This document shows positions 53,800-62,292 of a stretch of DNA of 64,000 nt, piece after piece. Under the pieces are notes generated by a model. It ran no database searches, had not been told where the DNA came from, and saw only the letters and a list, made by a program, of their open reading frames with translations. Every line of letters begins with the position of its first letter. Within the stretch, counting starts at the first letter, position 1. The DNA comes from Micromonospora sp. H61 (GTDB taxonomy: Bacteria > Actinomycetota > Actinomycetes > Mycobacteriales > Micromonosporaceae), in contig NZ_JAGPXY010000016.1 of the NCBI RefSeq assembly GCF_018070325.1, positions 43,171 through 107,170 of the forward strand. The letters are read 5' to 3'. The translations under genes and the position numbers were made by a program.

Positions 53800-54873
53800 G
53801 TGAGTGTCGCGTTGGTGACAGGGTCGGGTGGTCTGATCGGCTCCGAGGCGGTCCGGCATTTCGCCGGCCTCGGTCTGGATGTCGTCGGCATCGACAACGA
53901 CATGCGCCGGTACTTCTTCGGCGAGGACGGCTCCACCTCGTGGAGCCTGGAACGGCTCGGCCGTGACCTGGGTAGCGCGTACACCCACTTCGCGGTGGAC
54001 ATCCGGGACCGGGACGGCCTGGAGCAGGTGTTCAAGAAGTACGGCTCGGACATCGCCGTGGTGATCCACAGCGCCGCCCAGCCGAGCCATGACTGGGCAG
54101 CCAAGGAGCCGTACACGGACTTCGACGTGAACGCCGGCGGCACGCTCAACATCCTGGAGAACACCCGCCGGCACGCGATCGAATCGCCGTTCATCCACTG
54201 CTCGACGAACAAGGTGTACGGCGACCGGCCCAACAGCCTGCCGCTCATCGAGCTGGAGACCCGGTACGAGCTGCCCGAGGACCACCGCTGGTACCAGGGC
54301 ATCACCGAAGAGATGTCGATCGACCACTCGCTGCACTCGGTCTTCGGCGCCTCCAAGGTCGCCGCGGACGTGATGGTCCAGGAGTACGGGCGCTACTTCG
54401 ACATGAAGACCGCCTGCTTCCGGGGCGGCACGCTGACCGGCCCGGCGCACTCAGCGGCCGAGCTGCACGGGTTCCTGGCCTATCTGATGCGCTGCGTCAT
54501 GGAGGGCCGGACGTACAACCTCTTCGGCTACAAGGGCAAGATGGTGCGGGATGCGATCCACTCGCACGACGTGCTGACCGCGTTCGAGGCGTTCTTCCGG
54601 GCCCCGCGATCCGCGGAGGTCTACAACCTCGGTGGCGGCCGGCACTCCAACACCTCGCACATCGAGGCGTTCCGGATCGCGGAGGAGATCACCGGCCGCG
54701 AGGCGCGGATCAACTACGTCGAGCAGAACCGCACCGGCGACCACCAGTGGTACGTCAGCAGCATGGCCCGGTTCGAGGCGCAGTATCCGGACTGGAAGAT
54801 CACTTACGACGTGCCGATGATCCTGCGGGAAATCTACGAGGCCAACGTGGACAAGTGGGTGGCCCAGCCATGA
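53800..54873 (+). CDS. NAD-dependent nucleotide-sugar epimerase/dehydratase (CDP-paratose epimerase-like)
   Basis: 357 residues from GTG 53800 with AGGAG upstream; two ATGs further upstream are possible. Extended SDR Rossmann start ([13 protein letters not shown]), [10 protein letters not shown] and INNVGGT-like [11 protein letters not shown] motifs, CSTNKVYGD, and ETRYE. It resembles CDP-paratose/tyvelose 2-epimerases. The catalytic YxxxK site reads FGASK (Phe182, Lys186), so the usual Tyr is replaced. Coupled by a 4-nt overlap to a glycosyltransferase gene, which suggests a cell-surface glycan pathway. Confidence 0.85.
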   Translation: MSVALVTGSGGLIGSEAVRHFAGLGLDVVGIDNDMRRYFFGEDGSTSWSLERLGRDLGSAYTHFAVDIRDRDGLEQVFKKYGSDIAVVIHSAAQPSHDWAAKEPYTDFDVNAGGTLNILENTRRHAIESPFIHCSTNKVYGDRPNSLPLIELETRYELPEDHRWYQGITEEMSIDHSLHSVFGASKVAADVMVQEYGRYFDMKTACFRGGTLTGPAHSAAELHGFLAYLMRCVMEGRTYNLFGYKGKMVRDAIHSHDVLTAFEAFFRAPRSAEVYNLGGGRHSNTSHIEAFRIAEEITGREARINYVEQNRTGDHQWYVSSMARFEAQYPDWKITYDVPMILREIYEANVDKWVAQP

Positions 54874-55676
54874 CCGCCCGGACGAAGCGCAACGTGCTCG
54901 GCGTCCTGGTCGACGCCACCGACTACGCCACGGCGACCGACGCGGTGGTGACCGCGGCACACGAGCGGCGTTCCCTCGCGCTGACCGCGTTGGCCGTGCA
55001 CGGTGTGATGACCGGGGTGCTCGACCCGGCGCACAACGCGCGGCTCAACTCCTTCGACGTGGTCACGCCGGACGGGCAGCCGGTGCGGTGGGCACTCAAC
55101 CTGCTGCACCACGCCGGGCTCAGCGACCGGGTGTACGGGCCGACCCTGACCCTGCACGTGCTGTCGCGCTTCGCTGACGAGGGGCTACCGGTCTACCTGT
55201 ACGGCTCGACCGAGGAGACTCTCGCCCGGTTGATCCCGGCTCTGGAGCGGATGTTCCCAGCTCTGAAGATCGCCGGGGTGGAGCCGTCCAAGTTCCGTGC
55301 CGTCCAGCCCGGTGAGGACGCCGAGATCGCCGACCGGATCCGGTCCAGTGGCGCCCGGTTGGTGCTGGTCGGGCTCGGCTGCCCGCGCCAGGAGGTCTTC
55401 GCGTACGCCATGCGGCCGCTGCTCGACATGCCGCTGATGGCGGTCGGCGCGGCCTTCGACTACCACGCCGGGCTGCTGCGCCAGCCCCCGCCGTGGATGC
55501 AGCGCGTCGGTCTTGAGTGGTTCTGGCGCCTCGGTCTGGAGCCGAAGCGGCTCTGGCGCCGCTACGTCATCCTCAACCCGGTCTACCTGAGCCGGCTCGC
55601 CGCGCAGAAGATCGGCCTGTGGAAGGCCCGCCCGCCGGCCCCGGCCACCGAGCGGCCGGCCACCTTCTCGGTCTGA
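54870..55676 (+). CDS. WecG/TagA/CpsF-family glycosyltransferase
   Basis: 268 residues from ATG 54870. GT26 features are [34 protein letters not shown], the conserved Asp/Tyr region, and [18 protein letters not shown]...[12 protein letters not shown]. Such enzymes transfer a sugar to a lipid-linked acceptor in wall glycan or exopolysaccharide synthesis. It is translationally coupled to the SDR gene. The substrate is unknown. Confidence 0.92.
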   Translation: MTARTKRNVLGVLVDATDYATATDAVVTAAHERRSLALTALAVHGVMTGVLDPAHNARLNSFDVVTPDGQPVRWALNLLHHAGLSDRVYGPTLTLHVLSRFADEGLPVYLYGSTEETLARLIPALERMFPALKIAGVEPSKFRAVQPGEDAEIADRIRSSGARLVLVGLGCPRQEVFAYAMRPLLDMPLMAVGAAFDYHAGLLRQPPPWMQRVGLEWFWRLGLEPKRLWRRYVILNPVYLSRLAAQKIGLWKARPPAPATERPATFSV

Positions 55677-55693
55677 GCCCGATCCGTACGACG

Positions 55694-55727
55694 CGAGGCC
55701 CCACCCGGCGTGCCGGGTGGGGCCTCG
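55694..55727. terminator. Terminator between glycosyltransferase and convergent protease gene
   Basis: A 16-bp perfect stem (55694-55709 with 55712-55727) with a 2-nt loop that would open to 4 nt. Confidence 0.8.
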
Positions 55728-55742
55728 GTCGTCACAGACCGG

Positions 55743-57299
55743 TCAGACGGTCAGGGTCCAGGTGTTGATGTAGCCGGTGTCGACCGAGTAGGTGTCCCGC
55801 ACCTGGAGTCGCCAGATGCCGTCGGCGGCCTCACCGGACACGTTGACCGAGTACGTGGCGTTCACGTTGTCGGCGCTGTCCGAGGTGCTGCTGTTCTTCA
55901 GCCGGTACGAGCTGCCGTCCGGGGCGAGCAGGTCGATGACCAGGTCACCGCGGTAGGTGTGCACGATGTTCACCGCGACGGTGGAGGTCGAGGAGGCGTT
56001 GCGACCGCAGCCGGAGATGGTGATCGAGCTGGTCACCGCCGAGCCGGCGTCCGGGATCGACACGTCGGTGCCGTTGGTGCCGGTGCAGCCGGTGGGCGGC
56101 GGCGGGGTGCTGCCGGTGCCGACGTAGAGCAGCAGGTTCGGTGAGCCTGAGCCGGGGTTGCTCACCACGTTGGGGGTGGCGTTGGCCACCAGTTGGTTGC
56201 GGACCTGAGCCGGGGTCCAGCTCGGGTTGGCGCTGGCCACCAGGGCCGCCGCTCCGACCACGTGCGGGGTGGCCATCGAGGTGCCGCTGATCGTGTTGGT
56301 GGCGGTGTTGCTGTTGTACCAGGCCGAGGTGATCGACGAGCCGGGCGCGAAGATGTCCAGGCAGGTGCCGACGTTGGAGAACGACGACCGGGCGTCCGAG
56401 CTGGTCGTCGAGCCCACCGTGATGGCCTCCGTGGTACGCGCCGGCGAGGTGTTGCAGGCGTTGGCGCCGTTGTCGTTGCCGGCCGCCAGGCCGTACGTGA
56501 CACCCGAGGCGATCGAGTTGCGGACGGCGTTGTCCAGTGAGCTGTTCGCGCCGCCGCCGAGACTCATGTTCGCCACCGCCGGCTTGATCGCGTTCGCGGT
56601 GACCCAGTCGACGCCGCCGATCACACCGGCGTTGGTGCCACTGCCGGAGCAGTTCAGCACCCGTACGCCGACGAGCTGGACGGCCTTGGCCACCCCGTAC
56701 GCGGACCCGCCGACGGTGCCGGCCACGTGCGTGCCGTGCCCGTTGCAGTCGTCGGCCGACCCGCCGTCCACCGCGTCGTAGCCGGAGGTGGCCCGGCCGC
56801 CGAAGTCGTTGTGGGAGAACCGGATGCCGGTGTCGATGATGTAGGCGTGCACGTTGCTCGCCGTGTTCGGGTAGGTGTAGGAGTTGTCCAACGGCCGGTT
56901 GCGCTGGTCGATCCGGTCGAGGCCCCAGGAGGGCGGGTTGGCCTGCGTGCCGGAGATCGAGACGGTGTGGTTCTGCTCGACGTACGCCACCGCCGGGTCG
57001 GCGGCGATCCGCGCCGCCGCGCTCGCGTTCACATTGGCCTCGAAGCCGCGCAGCGCCGCGCCGTAGGTGCGGGCCACAGTGCCGCCGTGGCGGCCGGAGA
57101 GCCGCTTCGCGGTGTCGCCGACCCGGTCCCGGGCAACGGCGCTGTCCTTGAGTACGACGATGTAGCTGTCCGGCACGGCGGTGGCTCCGCCGGCGGCCCG
57201 AACCACACCCACGGGTTCGGCGGCCAGGGCTGGGGTGCCGACGGCCAGCACGGTCGCCGCGGCCACCCCGATCAGTACGGACCTTCGTGGAAGACCCAT
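55743..57299 (-). CDS. Secreted subtilisin-like S8 protease with I9 propeptide and P-domain
   Basis: 518 residues with GGAGG upstream of ATG 57299. Signal peptide (SVLIGVAAATVLAVGTPALA), inhibitor I9 propeptide (~43-112, DSYIVVLKDSAVA...FEANVNASAAARI), S8 domain with catalytic Asp156 (DTG), His188 (GHGTHVAG) and Ser341 (GTSMATPH), and oxyanion Asn275. A C-terminal P-domain (~405-518, TYRGDLVIDLLAPDGSSYRL) follows a Pro linker. Most likely an exported general protease that self-activates by removing its propeptide. Confidence 0.94.
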   Translation of the reverse strand: MGLPRRSVLIGVAAATVLAVGTPALAAEPVGVVRAAGGATAVPDSYIVVLKDSAVARDRVGDTAKRLSGRHGGTVARTYGAALRGFEANVNASAAARIAADPAVAYVEQNHTVSISGTQANPPSWGLDRIDQRNRPLDNSYTYPNTASNVHAYIIDTGIRFSHNDFGGRATSGYDAVDGGSADDCNGHGTHVAGTVGGSAYGVAKAVQLVGVRVLNCSGSGTNAGVIGGVDWVTANAIKPAVANMSLGGGANSSLDNAVRNSIASGVTYGLAAGNDNGANACNTSPARTTEAITVGSTTSSDARSSFSNVGTCLDIFAPGSSITSAWYNSNTATNTISGTSMATPHVVGAAALVASANPSWTPAQVRNQLVANATPNVVSNPGSGSPNLLLYVGTGSTPPPPTGCTGTNGTDVSIPDAGSAVTSSITISGCGRNASSTSTVAVNIVHTYRGDLVIDLLAPDGSSYRLKNSSTSDSADNVNATYSVNVSGEAADGIWRLQVRDTYSVDTGYINTWTLTV

Positions 57300-57515
57300 C
57301 TCCTACCTCCCTCTGACCGGCAGTGGAACGTGACCACCGGTCCCAACATCAATCGACACTCGCCGATCTAGCTGAGGGTAAGTCAGCCGTCGGTCAGTTG
57401 AACATGTCGAAACGGCCATACCTTCGAGTGATGACCCCCTACGGGCCCGGCGTCCGGGGCGAACGGGGGACGCGCCCGGATTCGCCTCGCCAGGATTCGG
57501 GAAAGACTCTCGAGC

Positions 57516-58115
57516 ATGGAGAGTCAGCTCACCATCCTGCTCCCGGTCGCCGCCGTCTGGCTGGCCGCCGGCGTCGTTGCCGACGGCCTTCCCCGGCTGC
57601 GCAACACCCGCATGCTGCGTCGGCGTACCGGATGGTTGCTGGTGCTGGCCCTCACCGGCGTGGCGCTCACCGCGACCGTGCTCGGCGGCGGGCTGCTCAG
57701 CGCCGGCACCGCGCCGGTCGACCGGGCCGCCGCCGGGCTCACCCTGGCCGCCGGCCCGGCGCTCGTGGCGACGGTCTGCTCGGTACGACGGATCCGCCGG
57801 CTGTGGGCCGGTGCGGGCGCGTTCGCCAGCGCCCCCGCCACCCCCGCGCCGCACGGGCTGCGCGCCGCCGCGGCCCACCCGCTCGTCGGGCTGCCACTAC
57901 AGGTCACCGCCCTGGCCACGGTGCCGGCGTTGATCGCCGCCACCGGCTCCGACCTCGGAGCCGACCCCGGCGTCACCGGGCCTGCGATCACAGTGGGCGC
58001 GCTCGCGGTGATCGCCATCGGGGTCCGGCACGCGCTACGCCACAACCGCTTCGCGGAGCGGGCCCAGCCCGCCGTCGCAGGGTCAACGCGGGCGGCCGGC
58101 GCTCTGCACGTATAG
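57516..58115 (+). CDS. Hypothetical multi-pass membrane protein
   Basis: 199 residues from ATG 57516, about five hydrophobic segments (e.g. ILLPVAAVWLAAGVVADGL, WLLVLALTGVALTATVLGGGL, LPLQVTALATVPALIAATG, PAITVGALAVIAIGVRHAL) with basic loops. Ala-rich, no motif recognised. Its last 33 bases overlap the convergent 132-aa gene, which makes at least one of the two calls uncertain. Confidence 0.7.
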   Translation: MESQLTILLPVAAVWLAAGVVADGLPRLRNTRMLRRRTGWLLVLALTGVALTATVLGGGLLSAGTAPVDRAAAGLTLAAGPALVATVCSVRRIRRLWAGAGAFASAPATPAPHGLRAAAAHPLVGLPLQVTALATVPALIAATGSDLGADPGVTGPAITVGALAVIAIGVRHALRHNRFAERAQPAVAGSTRAAGALHV

Positions 58116-58481
58116 CAGTTCCAGGATCGACCTGGTGGCCTCGAACCAGCGGTCCAGCCAATCCTGCGAGGGCACGGTGCCCTTCGGCGGCAACTCCATC
58201 AGCAGACCACGCAGCAACGGATGGTCCGCCAGGGACTCGGGCGGCTGCATCGGCCAGCCCGCCGGCGGGAACGACGGCTCGATCAGCGGGTTCGGGTCCA
58301 GCGAGGGCAGCGAGAGCGGAGGATCCGTCGTCTCGGAGGCACCCTCCCGCCCGCTCAGCTCCTGGTCGGTCGAGACCACCTCGGTCAGAACCGTGTCCCG
58401 ACGGGCGCCGCGGTACTTGCCACCGAACCGCTCCGGCTTCGCCGGACCGGTGGTGAGGTTTTCTGAACCGATCGTCGTCAT
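58083..58481 (-). CDS. Hypothetical soluble protein, 132 aa
   Basis: ATG start (MTTIGSENLTTGPAKPERF). Pro/Leu-rich and acidic in the middle (LSLPSLDPNPLIEPSFPP), with a C-terminal helix containing DWLDRWFEATRSILELLY. No family recognised; possibly a conserved actinobacterial orphan. Coding potential is supported mainly by amino-acid composition and length, so confidence is moderate. Confidence 0.6.
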   Translation of the reverse strand: MTTIGSENLTTGPAKPERFGGKYRGARRDTVLTEVVSTDQELSGREGASETTDPPLSLPSLDPNPLIEPSFPPAGWPMQPPESLADHPLLRGLLMELPPKGTVPSQDWLDRWFEATRSILELLYVQSAGRPR

Positions 58482-58647
58482 CCGTCTCGCCTACTCGCTC
58501 GGTTGCGGGTCGGTGCGGCGGGTCGTCGACCAGCGCCGTACCGACCGGTTCAACGAGACGGGGACGCTCTGGCGACGGGAATCCCGACGGAACCTCGTCG
58601 ACCCCGCCGCGACGCGACAGTCAGCCGCGCCCACCGCGGACACGGCA

Positions 58648-58679
58648 GAGTCCCCGTCCGGCGAACCGGACGGGGACTC
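58648..58679 (-). terminator. Terminator of the XRE/DUF397 operon
   Basis: A perfect 14-bp stem (58648-58661 with 58666-58679) with a 4-nt loop, 15 bases after the DUF397 gene's stop. The rest of 58482-58647 holds no gene that I can see. Confidence 0.8.
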
Positions 58680-58693
58680 CATTGACCAGTCGG

Positions 58694-58921
58694 TCAGACC
58701 GCGCCGAACACACCACCCCGGGTGCCGGCAACGAAGGAGTGCCAGTCACCCGGTGCGAAGACCAGGGCGGGGCCCGCCTTGTCCTTCGAGTCCCGCACTC
58801 CGACCGCCCCCGTCACGTACGCCACCTCCACGCAGTTGTCACAGTTCGGCCCGCTCTTCGAGCTCTTGAACCATGCTGCCTGCGTCAGGTCCACGGGGAA
58901 CCCTTTGGTCGCCATTTCCAC
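58694..58921 (-). CDS. DUF397 domain protein
   Basis: 75 residues from GTG 58921 (MEMATKGFPVDLTQAAWFKSSKSG); ATG 58915 is an alternative. Classic DUF397 pattern: WFKSSKSG, NCDNCVEVAYV, GVRDSKDKAGPALVFAPGDWHSFVA. DUF397 genes almost always sit next to an XRE regulator, as here, and pairs of this type (WhiJ-like) control development or antibiotic production in Streptomyces. It overlaps the XRE gene by 37 nt. It may bind and modulate the regulator. Confidence 0.88.
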   Translation of the reverse strand: MEMATKGFPVDLTQAAWFKSSKSGPNCDNCVEVAYVTGAVGVRDSKDKAGPALVFAPGDWHSFVAGTRGGVFGAV

Positions 58922-59766
58922 AACGGCTCCTCTGCCAGTTTTGCGATGTGTGCGACGGACTCCTCCGGACGTATGGCCGCAGCGCGGATGTGATCGAAGA
59001 TGAAGCTGTACTTCTGTAGTTCGTCGCTCTTCTCGAGGAAAAGCCCACCCGTGGCGTTCTCCGCGTACACAACATCCGGATCACCGGGCTCAGGGAAGCT
59101 GAGGATCGTGAACGTGCCGTCCATGCCGGCATGCGCACCCACCTCGAAGGGCAGGATCTGCAGCGTCACGTTCGGCAACTCGGCCACCTCGACCAACCGC
59201 TTGAGTTGACCGCGCATCACCTCGTCCCCGCCCACCGGCCGACTTACCACCGCCTCATCGAGCACCACCCACAGATCGACCGGATCGTCCTGGGTCAATA
59301 ACGACTGACGACCCAAACGGACACGCACTCTTTGATGCACCTGATCGGCGGTGAAGTCCGGCCGAGCGGCACGGATCATGGCCCCGGCGTACTCCTCGGT
59401 CTCCAGAAGACCCGGAACGACCTGCTGTTCGTACGCCCGGATCGAACTGGCCGCCGCCTCCAGCCCGACGTACGCGCCGACGAGCACCGTGCTGTAAGGG
59501 TGCCACCAGCCCTTTTGGCGGGCTTCCCGGGCGATCTGCACGAGCTCGTCGCTCTCGGCGCCGACGACGCCGTAGATCCGCAGCATGTCCCGCACGTCGC
59601 GTGGGGTGGCCGTGGTGTGCCCGGTCTCGATCCGGGAGACCTTCGAAGCCGAGCACTCCAACTGTTCGGCGACCACCTCGATGGTGATCCCGGCGGACTC
59701 CCGCTGGCGGCGCAGCTCGGCCCCGAGCCGCCGCCGTCTGATGGTAGGACTGCGCCGCTCACTCAT
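58885..59766 (-). CDS. XRE-family HTH regulator with DUF5753 domain
   Basis: 293 residues from ATG 59766. N-terminal helix-turn-helix (~12-65: AELRRQRESAGITIEVVAEQLECSASKVSRIETGHTTATPRDV) followed by DUF5753 (~90-280: AASSIRAYEQQVVPGLLETEEYA, LPFEVGAHAGMDGTFTILSFPEP). The standard partner of DUF397 proteins in actinobacteria. Likely a repressor that is relieved by its partner or by an unknown ligand. A GTGAC-N5-GTCAC dyad (59777-59791) just before the gene is a good candidate self-operator. Confidence 0.92.
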   Translation of the reverse strand: MSERRSPTIRRRRLGAELRRQRESAGITIEVVAEQLECSASKVSRIETGHTTATPRDVRDMLRIYGVVGAESDELVQIAREARQKGWWHPYSTVLVGAYVGLEAAASSIRAYEQQVVPGLLETEEYAGAMIRAARPDFTADQVHQRVRVRLGRQSLLTQDDPVDLWVVLDEAVVSRPVGGDEVMRGQLKRLVEVAELPNVTLQILPFEVGAHAGMDGTFTILSFPEPGDPDVVYAENATGGLFLEKSDELQKYSFIFDHIRAAAIRPEESVAHIAKLAEEPLWKWRPKGSPWT

Positions 59767-60397
59767 CGTGCAACCCGTGACCGTGAGTCACTGGTCCCCG
59801 CCGCTGGCTGCTCGACCCCACTCGGGCTACCTCCGGTAACGCGCCACTGGTGACACCCGCCGGGGGGCGCGACCGTCGACCGGCGAGCGTTCGCGACGAA
59901 GGGGTGGTGCCGGTCCTCGGCCGGCCGCGACGGGCGAAACCGGCCCCCAGTCTGCCGCCCGGACGCGGATGGCTTCAATAGGCCTTTCGCGCGACACGCT
60001 CACGTATCGGCAAAAGTCGACGTGCAACTTGCATGAAGCACGTCCCTGATGCACTCTGTCCGTATGGCACGGATCACTCAGCGTCTCCGTTCGGTCCCTC
60101 GGAGTGGTGACCCCACCGCTTCGGGGAAGCCGGGCACGGCGCGGGCCCGGCCGACGACAACGCGACCTGCTCCGGGGTAAGGACCCCGCCGCTGCAAGCC
60201 GGCAAGCTGCGGCGGCGGGCGCGGTTCCCGGAAGCAACCGGGTGGTGGTCGGGTGGCGGCACGTCACCAGCGGGGTACGGCCCGACCACCGCCATCCGCA
60301 CCACCGGTTCACGAGGCACGACCCCGTCACCGGCCGAGACGTCCCCCGTTCAGGCACCGCCGGCGCAACCGCCGGCCGATCCTCCCCAGGAGCCCAT
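59767..60397. other. 631-base non-coding gap between divergent genes
   Basis: Apart from the dyad at 59777-59791, an AT-richer stretch at 59975-60070 contains several TTGCA/TGCA-type elements (GTGCAACTTGCATG at 60022-60035, TGCAC at 60049-60053), and a hairpin-prone segment lies near 60188-60215. No ORF in either strand looks coding until the GTG at 60398. The gap is long for this genome. Confidence 0.45.
59777..59791. promoter_or_regulatory. Inverted repeat before the XRE regulator
   Basis: GTGAC-CGTGA-GTCAC, perfect 5-bp arms, 10 bases upstream of the regulator's ATG on the minus strand. Its place over the leader is what an autoregulatory site would look like. Confidence 0.4.
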
Positions 60398-60682
60398 GTG
60401 CTTCCCCGCACCGGTGACGTACTGCACGTGACACGCGCGGCGAGTGTCCAGTTCCTCAGGCCGATCAAGTTCCGGGTGATCCGGGTGCTCGACTGGCCGA
60501 CCTATGACGGCTGGCTCTGGCTCGACGGCTACGAGTTGAACGCCGCGGGCGACGCGGTCACCCGACGGTCGATCTTCGTCCAGCGGGAAGGGCTGCAGCA
60601 ACTGCAGGCCGCCCCCGAACCCCGTCCGCACACAGTGCGGGCCCGCCGCCCGGTCGCGCGTACCCCGCTCCGGGTGGGCTGA
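60398..60682 (+). CDS. Hypothetical 94-aa protein divergent from the XRE regulator
   Basis: GTG at 60398 with AGGAG 6 nt upstream. The product begins MLPRTGDVLHVTRAASVQF and contains FRVIRVLDWPTYDGWLWLDGYELN and a basic tail. The upstream part of the same open frame is low-complexity and is not taken as coding. Small beta-rich domain, no Cys, no membrane segment. Family not recognised. Confidence 0.7.
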   Translation: MLPRTGDVLHVTRAASVQFLRPIKFRVIRVLDWPTYDGWLWLDGYELNAAGDAVTRRSIFVQREGLQQLQAAPEPRPHTVRARRPVARTPLRVG

Positions 60683-60780
60683 CCGACCCGAACCGCCGCC
60701 GGTGGGCGTGCCGCCGCCATAGAATCGGTACGCCCACCCCGGCACCGTTCCACCCGCTCGTCCAGGACCCTGACCCTGGG

Positions 60781-61242
60781 ATGGTCATGGTCAATCAGCC
60801 CGCCCTGCGGCGGCACCACCGCTCCCGTATCGCCTGTGCCTTCGGACTCCTCGCCCTCCTCGGGGCGATGGCGACACTCCTGGTCCTCGTCCGCGACCCG
60901 GCGATGTCGTCCACCCGGCTGACCGCACCGGTGCCCGCACCGGAGATCACCGTGCTCGACTCCGACCCACCGAACGGCGACGGCCAGTCGGTCTACGACG
61001 AACCTGGCTGGATCGACACCGGCACCCCGGCCGACCGCGCTGGTGGTGCCGACCCGACCGGGCCGGTGTCCGGCCTTGGTGCCGGCGGCCAGTCCGACGG
61101 CCCCCAGGAACTCACCGAAGCCGCTCCGGCCGGACACAGCGCCACGGACATCCGCCGCTCCCTCTTCTGGTCCGGCATCTTCGGCCTCGCCATCTCCCTG
61201 GCCGGCATCGGTCTCGTCGGCACCCGCCGCCGGATGTGGTGA
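60781..61242 (+). CDS. Hypothetical two-helix membrane protein
   Basis: 153 residues from ATG 60781 (a second ATG at 60787 is possible). A basic N-terminus precedes helix 1 (IACAFGLLALLGAMATLLVLV); a ~75-residue Gly/Pro/Asp-rich outer loop follows; helix 2 (LFWSGIFGLAISLAGIGLVG) ends in RRRMW. The C-terminus looks sortase-sorting-like (hydrophobic then Arg), but no LPxTG/LAxTG motif precedes it. Convergent with the next gene. Confidence 0.7.
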   Translation: MVMVNQPALRRHHRSRIACAFGLLALLGAMATLLVLVRDPAMSSTRLTAPVPAPEITVLDSDPPNGDGQSVYDEPGWIDTGTPADRAGGADPTGPVSGLGAGGQSDGPQELTEAAPAGHSATDIRRSLFWSGIFGLAISLAGIGLVGTRRRMW

Positions 61243-61249
61243 CCAGCGG

Positions 61250-62131
61250 TCACGGCGTGTTCGTCACAGTAGTGCTCGGCGTGGTCGGGCTCGCCCCGGT
61301 CGGCGGCTCGGCCTGCGAGATGATCAACAACACCTCGTCGTCGGTCGACACCGACGTGCCCGCCTCCGGCTCGGTGCCCACCACCGTCCCGGGTGGCAGT
61401 TCCGACGGGCGGTACACCACCCGGTAGGCCAGGCCGAGCCGAGCCAACAGCCCCTCGGCGGTGGCCTGCGGCAGGCCGGCGAGCGGTGGCACCGGCAGCT
61501 CGTCCGGCGCGTCAGTGGTCGGCGAACTGCTCGGCGACTCACTGGTGGGCGCCGCCGACGTGGGGGCTGCACTGGTCGGCGGAGTGCTGGGGGCACTGGT
61601 CGGTGGCGGGGACGGCGTGGGCCCCGGATCGTCGCGGTCATCCTCCTGCTGGCCACGCACCAACCAGAGCGCCCCCCCGAGCAGGGCCGCGAGCAACAGC
61701 GCCAGTACGCCCCAGAGGATCGGCAACCACCACCGCCGACCGCCCTGCTCCTCGACGTACCACTCACCGCCGGGGTCATCCGGTCGGGGCGAGCGCACCT
61801 CGGCCCGACCGGACCAGGCTGGCGGTATCGGCGCCGTCCGGTCGGCCGGCGGACCCGGCCCGGTGCCGGCGGACCTGTCGATCGGCATGGTCTGGTCGGG
61901 CGACAGGTCGGGACGAGCCGGGACAGTCCGGTCGATCGGTGCCGTCTCGTCCGGGTCGGCGGCGGCTGGCGTCGGCTGCGTCGGCTCAGGGCCGTCGACG
62001 GCGGGGCCGGGCGGGGCCGGACGGTCGGCGGCGGGCCCGGTCGGGGCCGGCCGGTCAGCGGCGGAGGGCAGGGGCCGGGTCCGGTCGTCGTCGTGCTCGC
62101 CGGCGGGCGGCTCCTGGCGGTCGTCGCTCAT
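61250..62131 (-). CDS. Kinase-less PASTA-domain membrane protein (1)
   Basis: 293 residues from ATG 62131. A long Pro/Asp-rich cytoplasmic region with T-x-P-I-D repeats (ETAPIDRT, QTMPIDRS, RTAPIPP), one membrane helix (LPILWGVLALLLAALLGGALWLV), a Ser/Thr/Pro linker and one PASTA domain (VPPLAGLPQATAEGLLARLGLAYRV...). PASTA domains bind peptidoglycan-type ligands. The Thr-rich inner repeats could be phosphorylation sites for PknA/PknB, an inference. No kinase domain. Confidence 0.82.
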   Translation of the reverse strand: MSDDRQEPPAGEHDDDRTRPLPSAADRPAPTGPAADRPAPPGPAVDGPEPTQPTPAAADPDETAPIDRTVPARPDLSPDQTMPIDRSAGTGPGPPADRTAPIPPAWSGRAEVRSPRPDDPGGEWYVEEQGGRRWWLPILWGVLALLLAALLGGALWLVRGQQEDDRDDPGPTPSPPPTSAPSTPPTSAAPTSAAPTSESPSSSPTTDAPDELPVPPLAGLPQATAEGLLARLGLAYRVVYRPSELPPGTVVGTEPEAGTSVSTDDEVLLIISQAEPPTGASPTTPSTTVTNTP

Positions 62132-62292
62132 CGCACGTCCTTTCCCGAACCCGGACGGGCGTCATGGCCCTCGACCGCCAACCTAGTCGCCCACACCGCC
62201 ATGGGTGGGGATCAGCGTGCCGAGCCGCGCCGGCTGTCGGCGGGACAGAACGGCGGGTACGGGCCGGGAGGCTCGAACCCGCCGGCCCGGAA

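Noticed and set aside
60104..60397. N-terminal extension of the 94-aa gene to 60104
   Set aside because: The extension is Arg/Gly/His-rich low complexity; the GTG at 60398 has a well-placed AGGAG.
59827..60468. 213-aa minus-strand frame in the long gap
   Set aside because: No ribosome-binding site, no recognisable domain, and it runs antisense across the start of the 94-aa gene.
61140..61242. Sortase sorting signal at the C-terminus of the 153-aa protein
   Set aside because: Hydrophobic segment and Arg tail are present but there is no LPxTG or LAxTG-type pentapeptide before them.
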